DNA from: Blasia pusilla
Lineage: Eukaryota > Marchantiophyta > Marchantiopsida > Blasiales
Length of the DNA stretch: 64,000 bases
Reading direction: 5' to 3'
NCBI GenBank assembly: GCA_050084515.1
Contig: CM114271.1
Location: forward strand, 57,846,001-57,910,000
Below the pieces are notes generated by a model. It saw only the letters and a list, made by a program, of their open reading frames with translations. It was not told where the DNA came from and made no database searches. The position numbers were made by a program, and so were the translations under genes. How positions within the stretch are numbered: position 1 is the stretch's first letter; every line of letters begins with the position of its first letter. Positions 34,901 through 54,105 of this stretch are shown in pieces.

Positions 34901-37900
34901 ATGAATTCGATTTCATAAGGGAAGCCAAGGCGATGGACAGAATTGGTCAATCATTGGAAAAGGCTAACCGAGGGAAATGCCCTATCATAATTCCCCGTTC
35001 TGTTCCAGGGCTGGTCACTAGGTTTGTAAATAATAGCTCATACTTCTTTAGAACTTGATCATGTGTTTGTCTTTGTGTGCATAATTGGAATCACTCCACC
35101 AGGTAGGTTAATTCTTCGAGAATTAGCTCCACATATTACATACAGTGGCTGTCCTCAGTTATCTTGACTCATCGCATGTTGTCAATGGAAATTTTGTGAT
35201 GTGTAGTGTTGTTCAGCATTATTGAAAACTGACTGCTTGTAAATCTATGTCAACATTTCTCATAGAAGGAGCTTTTTTCCCCTTATTTCATCTTTTAGTT
35301 GGAGACTAGCTTAATTGATCCAGATAAGCAATCGTAATAAACAGTAAGATGGGCTTTGTGGAAGAGAACCTGAGACACTCCTAGTTGCCCACATCTTTCA
35401 TAGAGTAGACCCACACACATGATTGATAGAAAGCCTGCATATGAACAAAATACTCAGGAAGGAAGAAGTCACTTTTGACAGTTGACTACAAACTTGTTCA
35501 ACATGTCTTCCTCTCCTCCGGTCGCCCCACATTTTGATTTGTATTGGAGTTCGCTCCTTATCTTTTGTTTTCTCCTGGTTCTTGTTTCTTCCAGGCGGGT
35601 GCTAGTAATGGACTTTTTGGAAGGAACTCCTATATTGCAGTTAGGAGCTGAAATGGCAAGAAGAGGTATCAATCCTGATGGAATGGCGGCAAAGCTTACA
35701 AAGAGGTGGGATCTCTTTCTCATTCAATTGTGCTCACAGGCTGATAACACATTCATTCACGCACTGACAAAATGTGTGGTTGTTACTTTTAGATTGCTGT
35801 GACAAAATAGATCAACCAAGGTTAAGTTGTCTTTGTTCTTGAGCTGCTCGAGAGATTATACTGACAGGATGCTGTAGTCTCTATCCTGTTATTGTTATAT
35901 CTAAGAATCTGTGGATGGTAAACTCCACAAATAAATTCGTGTAGAGCAGGATACAGTGGTTAGCTCAAGACTTTCTTAGGTTCTTACTCTTTTGAAACAA
36001 TGCTGCAGAAATATAATACGAGATTTATCATCTGCATATGGACAAATGATCTTGAGAGATGGCTTTTTCCAGGCTGATCCACACCCAGGAAACATCCTTA
36101 TCAACAAGAAGGGAAAGGTATGTTTCAACACCTTGAGTGATGTGACAAAGTGTATAGGCCACGAGTCATCAGGTAGAGGCTTGAAAGGACTACCCTACAT
36201 AATGTGTTGGCTCTTAGCCAGATATCTAAAACGAGAATAATAATTTGATTTAAGTGAAGGGTAGGCTCACAGAGGTAAGTAGCTCGTGTAACATACATTT
36301 TGCTTCGCTTCACTGAACCGATGATGAAAATCTCCACATAAGTTGGGCAATGAATGCGCAATGATGGGTAAGGAGTGATCCATAGCACGGCTGGGCTTCT
36401 ATTAGGTTCCATTGAACAGTTCTAACAGAAAGAAGCAGCACCGATAGTTATCTGGAAAGAAGAATGCAGGCATTCAATTCAGGTATATACCTTCTCTGTA
36501 CAGGGGATCCAAAATAGAAGTTTCTTGCGACAGCAGAAAGTCCGTCTCCACTTCTGGGATATGTATCAGATATGATTCTGGAGTAAGACATTATGTATCA
36601 AGGCACCGAAACTCAAGTTGCAAACAATATTGTTGATCCATCCTAGGAAGAATAAAGTCAGGTGATCAGGACACCAGATTGCCAAACCTTTTATTTCCAC
36701 TTCTGAAGTATTTGGGAGGAAATCTATTTTCTGCATAGTGTCTTCTGATGTAATAACTCTTCAAGTAGCCGCTAAGAATGGCTGGAATAGTAGAGGAAGG
36801 TGGTGTTGTAGAGGAAGGCATCTCTAAAGAAATATGTGGTTTGATGCCCTTGTTCAAAAACTGATCATAAATGGTCGGAGCTTATGCTCATGAAATGTTA
36901 CGTGTTGTCCTACAAAAGAATGTATGCTACACTGTGGGGTTAGTTGAATGCAATGAAATTTCCTTACAAGTGAGCTTGCTTATTTGGGTGTGGCAGGTTG
37001 CCCTTCTAGATTATGGGCAGACGAAGGAGCTATCCGAGGAGTTGAAAATAAATTATGCTAGGGTTGTGGTAGGTCTTGCCAATAACAGCTCTCATGAGGT
37101 TGGAGAGGCTTTCAAGTATGACTCCTCAGTAATCTCGGTTCTTACCTCTATCTCTCTCTTGGTCTGATTTACAAAAACTTGTTGGTTGGTTTTGGACTCT
37201 ATGGACCAAAAGATCTTTACCACTTTTATCCCTCAATCTCTGTTAGTTCCTATAAAAGCAGCGTGTTTTAAGGCATGGTCACCTAGAATTACATATTCAT
37301 GCATTGATTCCTTTGTGTCACCTTTGCAGAACATTGGGAATTGAAACAAGTGGGGATACTGATCCAGAAACAACAATGACCTTAGCTCAGCTATTGTTTG
37401 ACACCAAACTGCCACATGGGTGGAAAAAGGCCTCTGTCTTTGGAGACGACAGCATTCTGCAGGTCGTCAAAGTGGAGGTAATTCCCATTCCTGCAACGAT
37501 GGAGATTTCAAGTTCGTGTACATGGTTGATTTCCGAGTAGTTTAGTTTTGATTTTCTAGTGTACTCTAGAGCACTTGGATATTCTAGTGTACTCAAGAGT
37601 ACTTTAGGAGCAGTTTTCTCAACTTTTTCTATTTAGCTCGCCTTGCCATTGAGACCCCAAAGTTATTATACTTCCTCAGGTCCAGAGTCATACTTCAATC
37701 AGCTCTGAACATGACAATGATTCTTTATACAAGTCCGTCCAGAATTTTCCTCAGGAATTACTTTTTTCACACCTTAAGATGATTGATGATTTAACTTGAT
37801 TGGTGCAGAAACTACCTAAGAATTTATTTTTCATACTTAGGGCCGCTCAACTACTGCGGGGCTTGAGTATGGGAATGGGAGTAACGTTCTCTTCATCACA

Positions 37901-38086
37901 ACATTGGAAACCATTGGCTTTGAAAGCTATTGAGGCAGCAGAAAGTGGTTTGTTTGTAATCCATCACCGATTCATCTGATTTTGTTGTAGATTATGTGAT
38001 TTGGGAGAGAGGTCTCATAGTTTACGTTCCATTTTTGGTTTTCAGAACTTCATATTTCTGCACATCAGGAAGAGGGAAGAATATAG
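31932..38086 (+). CDS. ABC1K/UbiB-family atypical kinase, 12 exons, about 504 aa
   Basis: Exons joined by reading frame and splice sites: 31932-32150, 32328-32456, 33026-33220, 33760-33807, 34449-34577, 34894-35021, 35595-35705, 36009-36117, 36997-37115, 37330-37477, 37809-37947, 38046-38086. The spliced protein shows FFLKTAQLLAKPDLSP (position of the KxGQ motif, here K-T-A-Q), ASASVAQVHRA (Ala-rich loop), DVAVKVQHPG (conserved Lys), EYEFDFIREA, FFQADPHPGNIL (catalytic loop) and LLDYGQ (metal-binding DYG). A C-terminal LRAAQLLRGLSMGMG block follows. All key residues are present. ABC1K proteins are atypical kinases/ATPases of plastids and mitochondria affecting prenyl lipid and quinone metabolism; the substrate here is unknown. 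The start at 31932 follows an in-frame TGA and an upstream exon is possible, so a transit peptide cannot be judged. Intron 5 has a GC donor. A 192-bp Helitron sits in intron 4. Confidence 0.92.
33925..34116 (-). mobile_element. Non-autonomous Helitron (192 bp) in intron 4 of the ABC1K gene
   Basis: On the minus strand it starts A|TCTATATAATGATTG at 34116 and ends CTTACTAG|T at 33925. A perfect stem-loop CCGTGC-GAT-GCACGG at 33946-33960 lies near the 3' end. TC start, CTAG end, hairpin and A/T flanks are all present. It carries no coding capacity and does not touch the splice sites. Confidence 0.8.
34578..34893 (+). other. GC-AG intron of the ABC1K gene
   Basis: The exon ends CAGCAG at 34577 and the intron begins GCATGT, ending ...TTCAG at 34893. 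The protein needs E-L-E-Q-Q joined to V-E-Y-E-F-D-F. Using the nearby GT at 34582 would create a stop at the junction, so the GC donor is the only choice that keeps the conserved frame. Confidence 0.8.
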
Positions 38087-41000
38087 AGGAAGTTCTCTTG
38101 AGAGGGTAAAAGATCTCCCACTACTTCCAGCGACACAAATTGCAGGCATTTGGTAGAAGAGAAGTGTCATTCTCTACTTACGTACTCTGCTATTCTAAAC
38201 CCTAAATCCCATGGCCCTGTGGGGCAAGATTTCATTGTTGATTCAAAGAGACCACTTCAGTTATAGAATTCCTCCAATATCAGTTTCTTGGAGAAGGTTT
38301 CTACATTTCAAGAAGATTTCGTTTTAGATTGGATGGCGAAATGAGTGTGAGAGTAGCTCTGGTTCGTTCTAGCGACATGGTTTGGGCTGGTATCTGGTTG
38401 GAATCTCTTGTGCTCCTTGTTCTTTCCTTGAATCCTAGTCTCCATTAACGCAAAACATTAGTTCTCTCTTCTTCCCTGTGGACAATGTCTACCTGTTCAT
38501 TCTGTCACTGGCAAATCAGGTAATTCCTTCTTCAGAAATTGCAGCAATGAGAAGTTAGAGAAACTTATTATTGGTTGTGGTGTTTAGTTCTTATTCTTGT
38601 TATCCAATGTGAGCAGATACAAGGAGGCGCAGGGACGGTTCAAAGAGGGAGCTTGTCTGGGAGCGAAGGAGGAGGTTACGGAGAGAAGGACGCCTTCAGG
38701 CAGATGCTTAGCTTTCTCAAGAGCTCCCATTAGGATACACTCCATCTTTTGTAAACATATTCTTTGAAATTCACACATTCTTTTCTACATACTTCTAAGA
38801 TGGAATGATTGTTCATGGGGAGTAGTACCACCCCTAGTACCTTTATTCACTTTGAGGTTGAAAAGTAAATTTCTGAAATGCTTTTTCGTTTACCGAGGAC
38901 GAAACCCTGATGACAAAGTGTCACCTTAAGCAGAGATGATATTTCCCATCTTGATCATCATCGGTGGCTACTAAGGAAGGTTCAAGGCTCTCCCACAACG
39001 AGAGCCTTGAACCCACGTATGCAAGGTTTAGAAGTTGGCCACCATAGAATGAATTAATTGAGTTCTTGTGCACAGGGTACCGAGAGTGTCGTGGGAGTTG
39101 AAAATATAGTATGTGAAGTACTAAGGCAGGCCTAATCATGCAAGGCTAAGAAAGTCTGATGAGCCAGCCAATCGGCACCTGGTGAGTGTGACATTGATTA
39201 GTAGACACAGCGGCCGAGAGCTAAGACGCTAGTTCAGTTGACCTCCCAACTTTCATGAAGATCCTGCATCTTCTCATCCTTGTGCTCTGCTATATCGCTA
39301 TCCCCCACCCTTGTGCTCTGCTATATGGCACTCTGGTATCCTGTCTGTGGGAGCATCCTTTCGTCCTGGAGATCCTTTCTAATGCGTTTTGGTGGGCCAC
39401 TGATTGGTGTGATCCACTCGTGAAGTCATTCTCTAGTTTTTGTACCAGATTTTTGTACCAGCGTTAGACTTTTCTCGGAAGCTTCGGAAGTTCTTGCATC
39501 ATTGATATTCTCTAGATGCTGGAGAGAAGTTATGAATCTTATGAGAGCATGGATCCCCTTTGCCATCTCCTCGAACCAGATCCTGAGGTATTGCTTTCCT
39601 GATGCCCAAGGCATTGATGTACGAAGGTGTGTCTTGGCATATCCAAGAATCTTCGGCCATTTTAAGGAGGGCTGGGGTCCCAAACTTGGGACTCATAAGA
39701 ATGTGGTCGGTACCACTGACCATGGAAGTGTTGAAGACTTTGTAGGGTGTGCCACATTTTCATTCTTCTGCAGTATTTTGATTCCAGGAGATGAAAGCAG
39801 ACTCGGAGAGTTCATGAGAGGAATTTTTATACCTAATAATAATGTCCGCAGATGAACTGGGATACCGTAGAATACCTGTGGATTAACTGATTCTCTAATG
39901 GCTTCAACTGCAATCCTTCAACTGCACTTGGATTATTGCATTAGATGTGCATCAAAGGGGAATGGGTGGGCGAAATCCAAATGTTTCTCCCAGTGGCAGG
40001 ATATACAAGCAACAACATACTTCTCACGAGTTCTACGACAAATAAACGTAGCCCAGATTGGAGATGCTCCAGCATTTGGAAGACTGAAAGCCAAGGGTAA
40101 TATAAGTCTATGCTTCTGTTGATCTGAGCTAGCATTCCACGTACTGGTTGAGTCGGTTGAGACAGAGCTCGTCAGTCCAACAATATTCTCAACATCTAGA
40201 GAACTTTTTCACGAATTTAGGTTCAACTTGCCCCCTTTCGTACGGATCGATACCAGTCACATGGCTAATGAAAGCTGTGACACAGAACTGATTCTCAGAT
40301 CTGCATCAGGCAATTTGTTTTCCGAGACATGGGGTGCATGTCTCGGAAAACAATTTCTCTTGCAATTGGCATCAGAGTCTTCGTTGTGCTTCTGCTTCCT
40401 CCTTGCCTTGATCACGGTATGGTTCCCAGTTTGGGATTTGAGAACAGCTCTACACAGACTTCGCTTTGGAATGCTTCGTTGTTGGAAAGGTTTGTCATCC
40501 GTTCTAATTTTCCTTTCATGTGGTGCTTGCCGTGCAGACGACGAGAAGCCAAAGGGGATGCCGGAAGCTGTTACCATCCAGAAACCAACCTTGCACCTTC
40601 ACAGTCCATTGACTGCTCAAGGACTTCGTGTTCCCAGGAACTGGATGACGGCAGTGAAAGAACCAAATTGTACTCTGAAGATCTGAGCAGGTCAGGTGCA
40701 GAGCAGTGGGCTACTGGTGGGAATGAAATGAAACAGAACCCTTCACTACCGTCAATGCCAGTGAAGTAGATACGTTTCCAACTTCGTGGAGAGAAACAGC
40801 ATAAATCTGAACTGGGGGTTGGCTCTTGTTCCTGGGATCTCCACTTTTTCAAATTGAGGTAGGACTGGTGAAATTAGCTCCAGTCGTAGCTCAGCGGACA
40901 AGAGAATACCCCTGGCTGTCACCTTCTGTCACGCGCGTGCGCACAGCTCACAAAACGAGATCAACGACCATCACTGCCATTGTTCAACCCTAGAGTACAC

Positions 41001-42200
41001 GGAGATCACCGCTTTCTGTTTCTGCAAGAAATATCAAGTTTGTGACACTTTGTGTAGAGACTTGCTTCTAATTGTAGGATTGCAATGTTATGTACATCCT
41101 TGCCTTCTGTCCGTTCACAGACTAGTTACTGCTAAAGAAGTCGACTTCTACTCCGCTCTTTGTTCTCTTTGTGACATTTTGTTGGAGCAACGGGACACAA
41201 TGCACTCGCTGCGTATTCCTTCTCTCTTGCCCATGTAATCACTCTTGAAAAGTTGCGTAGTGCGGAAATGGGATGCTTTTGTGACCTCTTCCAAGCACCA
41301 TCCGATCATCAAGCTCTTCCTTTGAAACTGCAGGAGTATCTCCCTGACACGGGCACCTAGAGTTGGAGTTTGTATGGTCACAACTCACGAAGAGAGGGTC
41401 GTTGGTGGGTACGTTTGCAACCCTCTTTGAGGATACCATCACCTTTTTGCAGGTTTTCTTTTCTCTTTAGACATTAGAAGGTCCCTTTCTATACAGTGCC
41501 CCTTTGGATTGTCAAATTCTTTTCCGGTTGACACATGCCCCTCTCAGCCAATAGAGGTATGCTCGCCTGGCCTTATGAACAAGTAGGATGGTTTAATCAA
41601 CCAATAAGATCATTTGAAGTTGATTTAATATGTAATTTAGCAATTTTGGGGGCTGGTTAAACATTAACTATATTGAAGAGTAGCTTAAAACCCTAAACGC
41701 ATGGGCGTACACTAGTTTTATTTTAGGCACCACTTCAATATCACGTCTTAGCCTCTAGACACTAGATGTGCCCTCGGAGGTTTTGAAGCACATTTTCTGT
41801 TGATATCTTTTGAGTGTGTTAGGAGCTCTGAAAGTTTTTTGCTACCAAAGTTTCTTGCATAATGCCTCCTCGAGGATGTGTTTTGCGTGATTCTTTCCTA
41901 GGCTCCCGACAAATTTTTCGAGCAAAAGAGTGGGAATGGATATCAAGGGCATACATGTGGGAGTGGAAAAAAGAAAATTCTGCATATATACATGCCTCCA
42001 TGTGTGGTTATTCCACAAGCCCCACTAAGTTGGAGGGAAAGTGGGTAATCCATCTTGATCTTCAATTGGGAAATCTAAAGGTCAAAATTGGGAGCTTTTT
42101 GGTTGAGGTCGTGAGAAGTGAGGCTTATGACCATCAATGCACGTTATGGCAAGTTGCCTCTTTGGTCTTCAGGCTAGTTTAAGGCATGCGGTTAAATTCT
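38087..42200. other. 3' flank of ABC1K and anonymous DNA; two perfect 14-bp hairpins
   Basis: No gene is recognised. Perfect hairpins with 14-bp arms and 7-nt loops are at 38979-39013 and 40317-40351. Open frames between 39250 and 40770 on both strands do not match known families convincingly, and one resembles an mTERF repeat only weakly. A copy-like phrase CTTGTGCTCTGCTATAT is repeated at about 39278 and 39311. Confidence 0.45.
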
Positions 42201-48108
<5,908 letters not shown>

Positions 48109-48178
48109 ACTCCTTCCCTCTCTATAAATGATTATTTTTCTCTTTTTAGAGCCATAAATTTATTCACTTAAAGGAATG

Positions 48179-48605
48179 TCACGTATTTTAGGATAGATCG
48201 ACGAGTTTATAGTAGGGCGCCTTCTAGGATATTGGTGGACAACCTCAAGAGTTCAAGGATGACCGGATGAGGCCTCGGATAATCTAAGAAAGCAGGTTTC
48301 CCCTTTGTTTCAGCTCATTGGGAGCTATATAGAGAAAAATTGCTATTTCGGGTAAGTTCTCGTAATGTGTAAATTTTCCTTTTCACTTTGGGGAGTGGCC
48401 CTTGACCCCCTGCAGCAGGTTACAAGCCAAGGAAGGTGACTTGCGAGCATATGTTACCATGGAGAGAGCTTTGGAAAGGGAAGGGGTATGCCAAGGAGAG
48501 AGGGCTTTGGAGCTCATTTTCTCCTTATTGAAACCTCTTGGCGTGAGGTCTTCCTTGCTTTGTGAGTAACCCAAGCCTCTTATTAGGAGAGTGGGTTTGG
48601 TTTGA
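48179..48605 (+). repeat. LTR-like repeat, copy 4 (plus orientation, partial)
   Basis: Follows 4698-5140 in order: CACGTATTTTAGGATAGATCG, AGTGGCCCTTGACC, CATATGTTACCATGGA and AGGAGAGTGGGTTTGGTTTGA. It then diverges and lacks the right end found in the other copies. It lies between two mirror-image dinucleotide repeats. Confidence 0.7.
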
Positions 48606-48675
48606 CGAGCAAGAGACTGTATTCATTAAGTAGTAATTGTCATATCCTTGCGATCATAGACCCTGTGCCCTAGTT

Positions 48676-50189
<1,514 letters not shown>

Positions 50190-50190
<1 letters not shown>

Positions 50191-51500
50191 TTTTAGATGA
50201 GGAGAAGGAGCTAGGGGAGGCTAATTCTTCTGCCACTATTGAGGTTCTGGGAGGGATGAGTTAGATTGCGGCAGTTGCATCGTCCGGTCGGGTTTTTCCT
50301 AAGTTCAACCCCGTGGTTGAGTTCTTTGCATAGTTGCGGAGGAACTACCAAGAGGTATGGACTGAGAAGTTATGGAGTATCCATGACTTCCATAGGTGCA
50401 TAGGAGAGAGTTTGCGGGAGGCATTTACTTGTCTGTGTCGTCTTAATAGTGTCACTGAGGAGATGATAGAGGCCTAGGTTGTTCAAGCGTGGTATGGGAT
50501 GCTCAAACAAGACGTGCGAAATGAGTAAGGGATGCCCTACTTCTGATGCGCGCTTTACCTATGTTGAGGGATATGTTCGAGATGGCAAAGTGCATTGAAT
50601 GCGACATGGCTTTGGAGAGTGTAGCAGCCATGAGTCACGCATGAGAGAAGTCACGATTGCATGCACTACTAGTGCAACAACGTGGATTTTGAAAGAGGAA
50701 TGTAGCACCACAAGCTAAGAGAGAATAACACGAGCATGTGTTGTAGAGACCCATGCCATCATATACGGGTCGGAAACAACCACCAAGAGTGATTTTTTGG
50801 GCATGTGATGGAGCCCATCTCCAATAGGATTGCATTCAACATAGTGGTGGACGCATGCCTCAACTTGGAGGAGGAGATTGGTCTGCACCATGAGTATATT
50901 AGTGTGACCATTGTCGCCATGTGCTTTAGCTTATACATTCGCTATGTGCTTTAGTGAAATAGGGCATCTGAGCAAGTTGGCAATCTAGATGGGCCACAAG
51001 ATCATGCGTGCTAGTGGTCCCATAGGAGAACGTGGAGTTGGATTTTCCCGTGGAGGTGGTGGATATACCCATGGAGGAGATAGAGGTCCGCCAAACCGCC
51101 ACCTAGATGAGTCGAGGGAGATTTGGGGCATGAGGCTGGGATGGACACTAAGATAGAGTTGTTGAAGCAACAGATTTCCGCAATGGCGTTGATGTTACCT
51201 AATGTCGGATCAAAGGCATTGACATCATACGGAGTAGCCAGAGATATGGAGGATCCTGGTTGGATGTATGGGGCTGCAGAGTGGAGGTAGTCATTGTCGT
51301 TATGCGTGGAGCAACCGCCTAGGATCCACAATGAGGGGAAGTCATGAAACAAACCACATTCCTCTTTTACCTTGTTTGAGGCAATAAGGACCCCATCGGT
51401 GGGTCTTAATCAGAGTTCTCGCTGAGTGGATATTGTTTGGGTACAAACACGGCGGGCGATGGGAGAAGCAAGTGATGACTCATATTGCTAATGCTTAAGA
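50190..51500 (+). pseudogene. Decayed Gypsy Gag of the methyltransferase-carrying family
   Basis: The plus-strand frame gives FPKFNPVVEFFA-stop-LRRNY, then REAFTCLCRLNSVTEEMIEA-stop, then VVQAWYGMLKQDVRNE, the helical capsid core of Retrotrans_gag. A zinc-knuckle remnant follows near 50800 (WACDGAHLQ-stop-DC) and a second near 50905 (CDHC). At 51190-51310 the frame matches SYGVARDMEDPGWM, and at 51429-51470 VQTRRAMGEAS, the linker also present at 16.2-16.5 kb on the other strand. At least four stops are TAG where CAG is expected. No downstream protease remains; the sequence ends before the organelle-derived block. Confidence 0.65.
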
Positions 51501-51959
51501 GGAGCTTGTGTGTTTTTGGGGACGGCCATCGCTATGTACTGTATCCAATGGTTCTCCAGTTCGAATGCTACGATGTTGGGAGGTATGTCAGCCGAGGTTT
51601 TCTATCGTGCGCCTTCTCCTCTCGAACGTCAATCTTCAGTGTTGCGGAAGCGTACGTTTAGTATGACATGCTCTTGCTCCTAATGTACACCCAAACATAC
51701 TCATGTTAGTTTGGTGTGGGCCAATCAACCTTCCAACTCTCCAAGTTCTCAACTCGGCCATATGTCAAGCTCAACCCTCCTTGTTCCTAGCTTCCCAACA
51801 AAAGCAAGTCTTTTGAGATGTGGGACAGACTTTCTGGGTAGTAAACGCACCTAAAACGGTGTTCTCACACCTAGCAATCCCAACTGTCTAATGGACCTTC
51901 AATTATCCAGATGGCGTAAGCATATGGATAATCAGGAATGCGACGTGGCATACCTGCAA

Positions 51960-52571
51960 GCGGTTTTTTCCTTATTTATCAAATGTTAATGGATTGTGAC
52001 TAAAGAATTTTCCTTTGTAAACTTCATCTGAAATTAGTCTTTTAGACTTTTCAGTGTGCTTAAATCCCAATGTTGAATCAATTCTTTTATTGATATTAAG
52101 AATTGGTTTATAAAGATCTAAATAGTACTGTTCTCGAGCTAAATAATCCTTTTTAGTAATAGTACTTGTTGAACCACATAACTCGATAATAACTAAACAA
52201 AAATTGTCATGACCATATTTCCAAATAGAATTCTAAATATATCTGTTACCAGATAATTTAGAAGGCAGCAAGTCTATCTTTATTTATAACCACTACCTAC
52301 ATATTGTTTACCATTAACTAGATTCCAATTTCCGTTAGATAATCAGAAATGATTTCTTTCTATTTAACCAAGCGTTATCATATACTGGAAGTGGTTTCCG
52401 TGGTAAATTATCAATAATTAATTGGTGATTAATTGATAATTTATGATCTAATTTGATTGTAATTAGTCTGTGAGAATTAACAATAGAATTATTTTCAGAG
52501 CTTTTTGGCTCTTCTGAATTACCATTTGACCAGGACTGATCGCCAGTTTCAAATCGTTTTTGATTTGACAC
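51960..52571 (-). pseudogene. GIY-YIG homing endonuclease remnant, organelle-type
   Basis: On the minus strand an upstream frame ends PVYDNAWLNRKKS. After stops and frame changes the readable blocks are LVNGKQYVGSG (the GIY-YIG strand-turn-strand, first half lost) near 52285-52320, NSIWKYGHDNFCLVIIELC near 52190-52235, LAREQYYLDLYKPILNI (the E-Q-x-x-L/W-L region with the catalytic Glu) near 52095-52145, and LGFKHTEKSKRLIS (a NUMOD3-like DNA-binding module) near 52040-52075. This order is that of endonucleases encoded in mitochondrial group I introns, commonest in fungi. The copy is broken. The DNA is markedly AT-rich compared with the adjoining rpl2. Source organelle unknown. Confidence 0.7.
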
Positions 52572-52794
52572 TGGATAATTTTAAGGATTCTCGAATGTAC
52601 TAGAATTTACGCTCGAGTTAAGGTTATCCTGAATAGTAGATCCTATTAGCAGCGAGTTCCCATTTCAAGAGTCTACTACTAATTCTTCCTTTCTGCCTTA
52701 AAAGGCAAACTAGTCCAATGATAAATAAGGAATATCCTTGATATTTCTAACGGGGCCGCACTATATCTTCACCCTAATTGTATAGGGGCATCAC

Positions 52795-53757
52795 GTGGAG
52801 TTTCCACGAGAGTGTAGCCAAGCCTAGCTATCCCGCGCGGTCTCTTCCACCCTAAGGTCTGAAGGGTCATTAGCTTTCTGGGCAGTTTGATGGTAGTTTA
52901 ACGGGGTTGAAGGTTTAGACCCATGAAAATTCATCAGCGTCTTTCCTGCTTCCAATTTTTCACTGGCTAATATATAAGTGAAAGGCTCGGAGGTGCGTAG
53001 CACTCGACCCGAATCCGAAGGCCCAACGGTGCAGAGTGCGCGGGGAGGGTGTTCGGGCTTGTAGAAAGAAGGGTCGAGCGCTTTGTGCCTCTCCCTTGGG
53101 TCTTGTGTCCTTCTTACCAATATCGTATGCGGACCAGCCTTTTCCGGCCTTCGGTGATTCTTCCCAATATCGTGTGAGGAAATCGTCAAGCCATTTCTGG
53201 CCTTCGGCCCTTGGGACCAAGAGAGTACTAGGCTTTTTCTTCTGGGCGCCCGGCTATGCGTTCTCCACCTTTGGCCTTCACTTTGAGAGAGTGTATTTCT
53301 CCTGTGAAGGCCGACATGCGCTCTCTTCCCGTTAGGGAAGAAGGGCGAAAAGCAAAGAAAGCGGGCTTTGCCCCAGCTACTGCTATGCTGGGTAAACAAA
53401 GAAAGCTACCTTTTTTCGTATTTTATTCTCTGAGCTTGTCTAAGCAGCGAAGAGAACGAAAATAAGAGGCGGGAAAAGAACATATTTTTCTCTTCGACTA
53501 TTCGCTTTAGAAAAAGCCAAGGGCTTTCCTGGGCGTGGAACCCCTTCGATCCATCGTACTAAAGCAATCCAAGATGAACGATTTGGGTCATATTCGATTC
53601 TTTCTACAATGCCCATAGACGAAGTGTTTCGTTTAAAATCAATTTTTGCTGCAATCGCTTCGATCCACCTCCTCGGTGAAAAACCGTAATACGCCCTGAT
53701 GAATTTCTTCAAGCAGAACTCTGTTTTAAATGAAAAGTTAATTTTTTTAGTGGTAGG
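52795..53757 (-). pseudogene. rpl2: Nuclear copy of mitochondrial rpl2 (ribosomal protein L2)
   Basis: Minus-strand translation gives LTFHLKQ near 53745, then SSGRITVFHRGGGSKR, then IDFKRNTSSMGIVERIEYDPNRSSWIALVRWIEGV, the N-terminal half of mitochondrial L2. After the fast-evolving insert region typical of plant mitochondrial rpl2 (NTLSQSEGQRWRTHS) comes SEPFTYILASEKLEAGKTLMNF and KANDPSDLRVEETARDS. Similarity ends near 52795 after A-W-L-H-S-R-G, so the C-terminal third is absent. One A missing in an A-run near 53650 shifts the frame. A TGA near 53704 and a TAG near 52826 interrupt it. This is a NUMT; the functional gene belongs in the mitochondrion or elsewhere in the nucleus. Confidence 0.88.
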
Positions 53758-54105
53758 AGATGAGCCACCAACCCCATGATCTCTCGTTTGGGAAGGCCTT
53801 CCTCCGAACCGTACGAGCGAGTCTCCCCGCATACGGCTCTCCAAGCGATCCTTTTGACTTAGCCGGTTGGTTAGGAGTATCCGTTAACGGGAGTCCTTCC
53901 ACACGGGACTGTTGCCCGTACTTGTTCAGGTAAGCCCCCAGTCATGATGAATGGGATAAGGTTCTTCTTTACCGAAGTCATCTTCGACCTCTTTTGCTCT
54001 GGGCCCCTTCGCGGTATTTCCGTTACTATGAGTCCCCCGTTGCCCTCTTTTCCTCGGTTCTGACACAAAGGATGGGAAATATTTGTATTTTTCCTAGCCA
54101 AGATG
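53758..54105 (-). pseudogene. 3' end of a group II intron (domains IV-VI) preceding rpl2
   Basis: Domain V is clear on the minus strand at 53839-53804: GAGCCGTATGCGG, a short helix, and CGTACGGTTCGG, including the AGC catalytic triad. About 50 nt of domain VI-like sequence follows before the rpl2 exon begins. Upstream sequence to 54105 is domain IV/III-like without a readable maturase. The intron-exon order shows a genomic mitochondrial DNA origin, not a spliced transcript. The position is consistent with an intron near the 5' end of rpl2, which I recall from liverworts, but the intron cannot be named with certainty. Confidence 0.75.

Noticed and set aside
39502-40122. mTERF-like protein fragment (LRYCFPDAQGIDVRRCVLAYP)
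   Set aside because: Only one repeat-like block is suggestive; the frame lacks further repeats and the opposite strand is equally open, so a gene cannot be supported.
40860-40960. Possible tRNA: TAGCTCAGCGG near 40887 matches an A-box
   Set aside because: No B-box (GGTTCGAnTCC) at the right distance and no acceptor stem pairing; only the A-box-like phrase is present.
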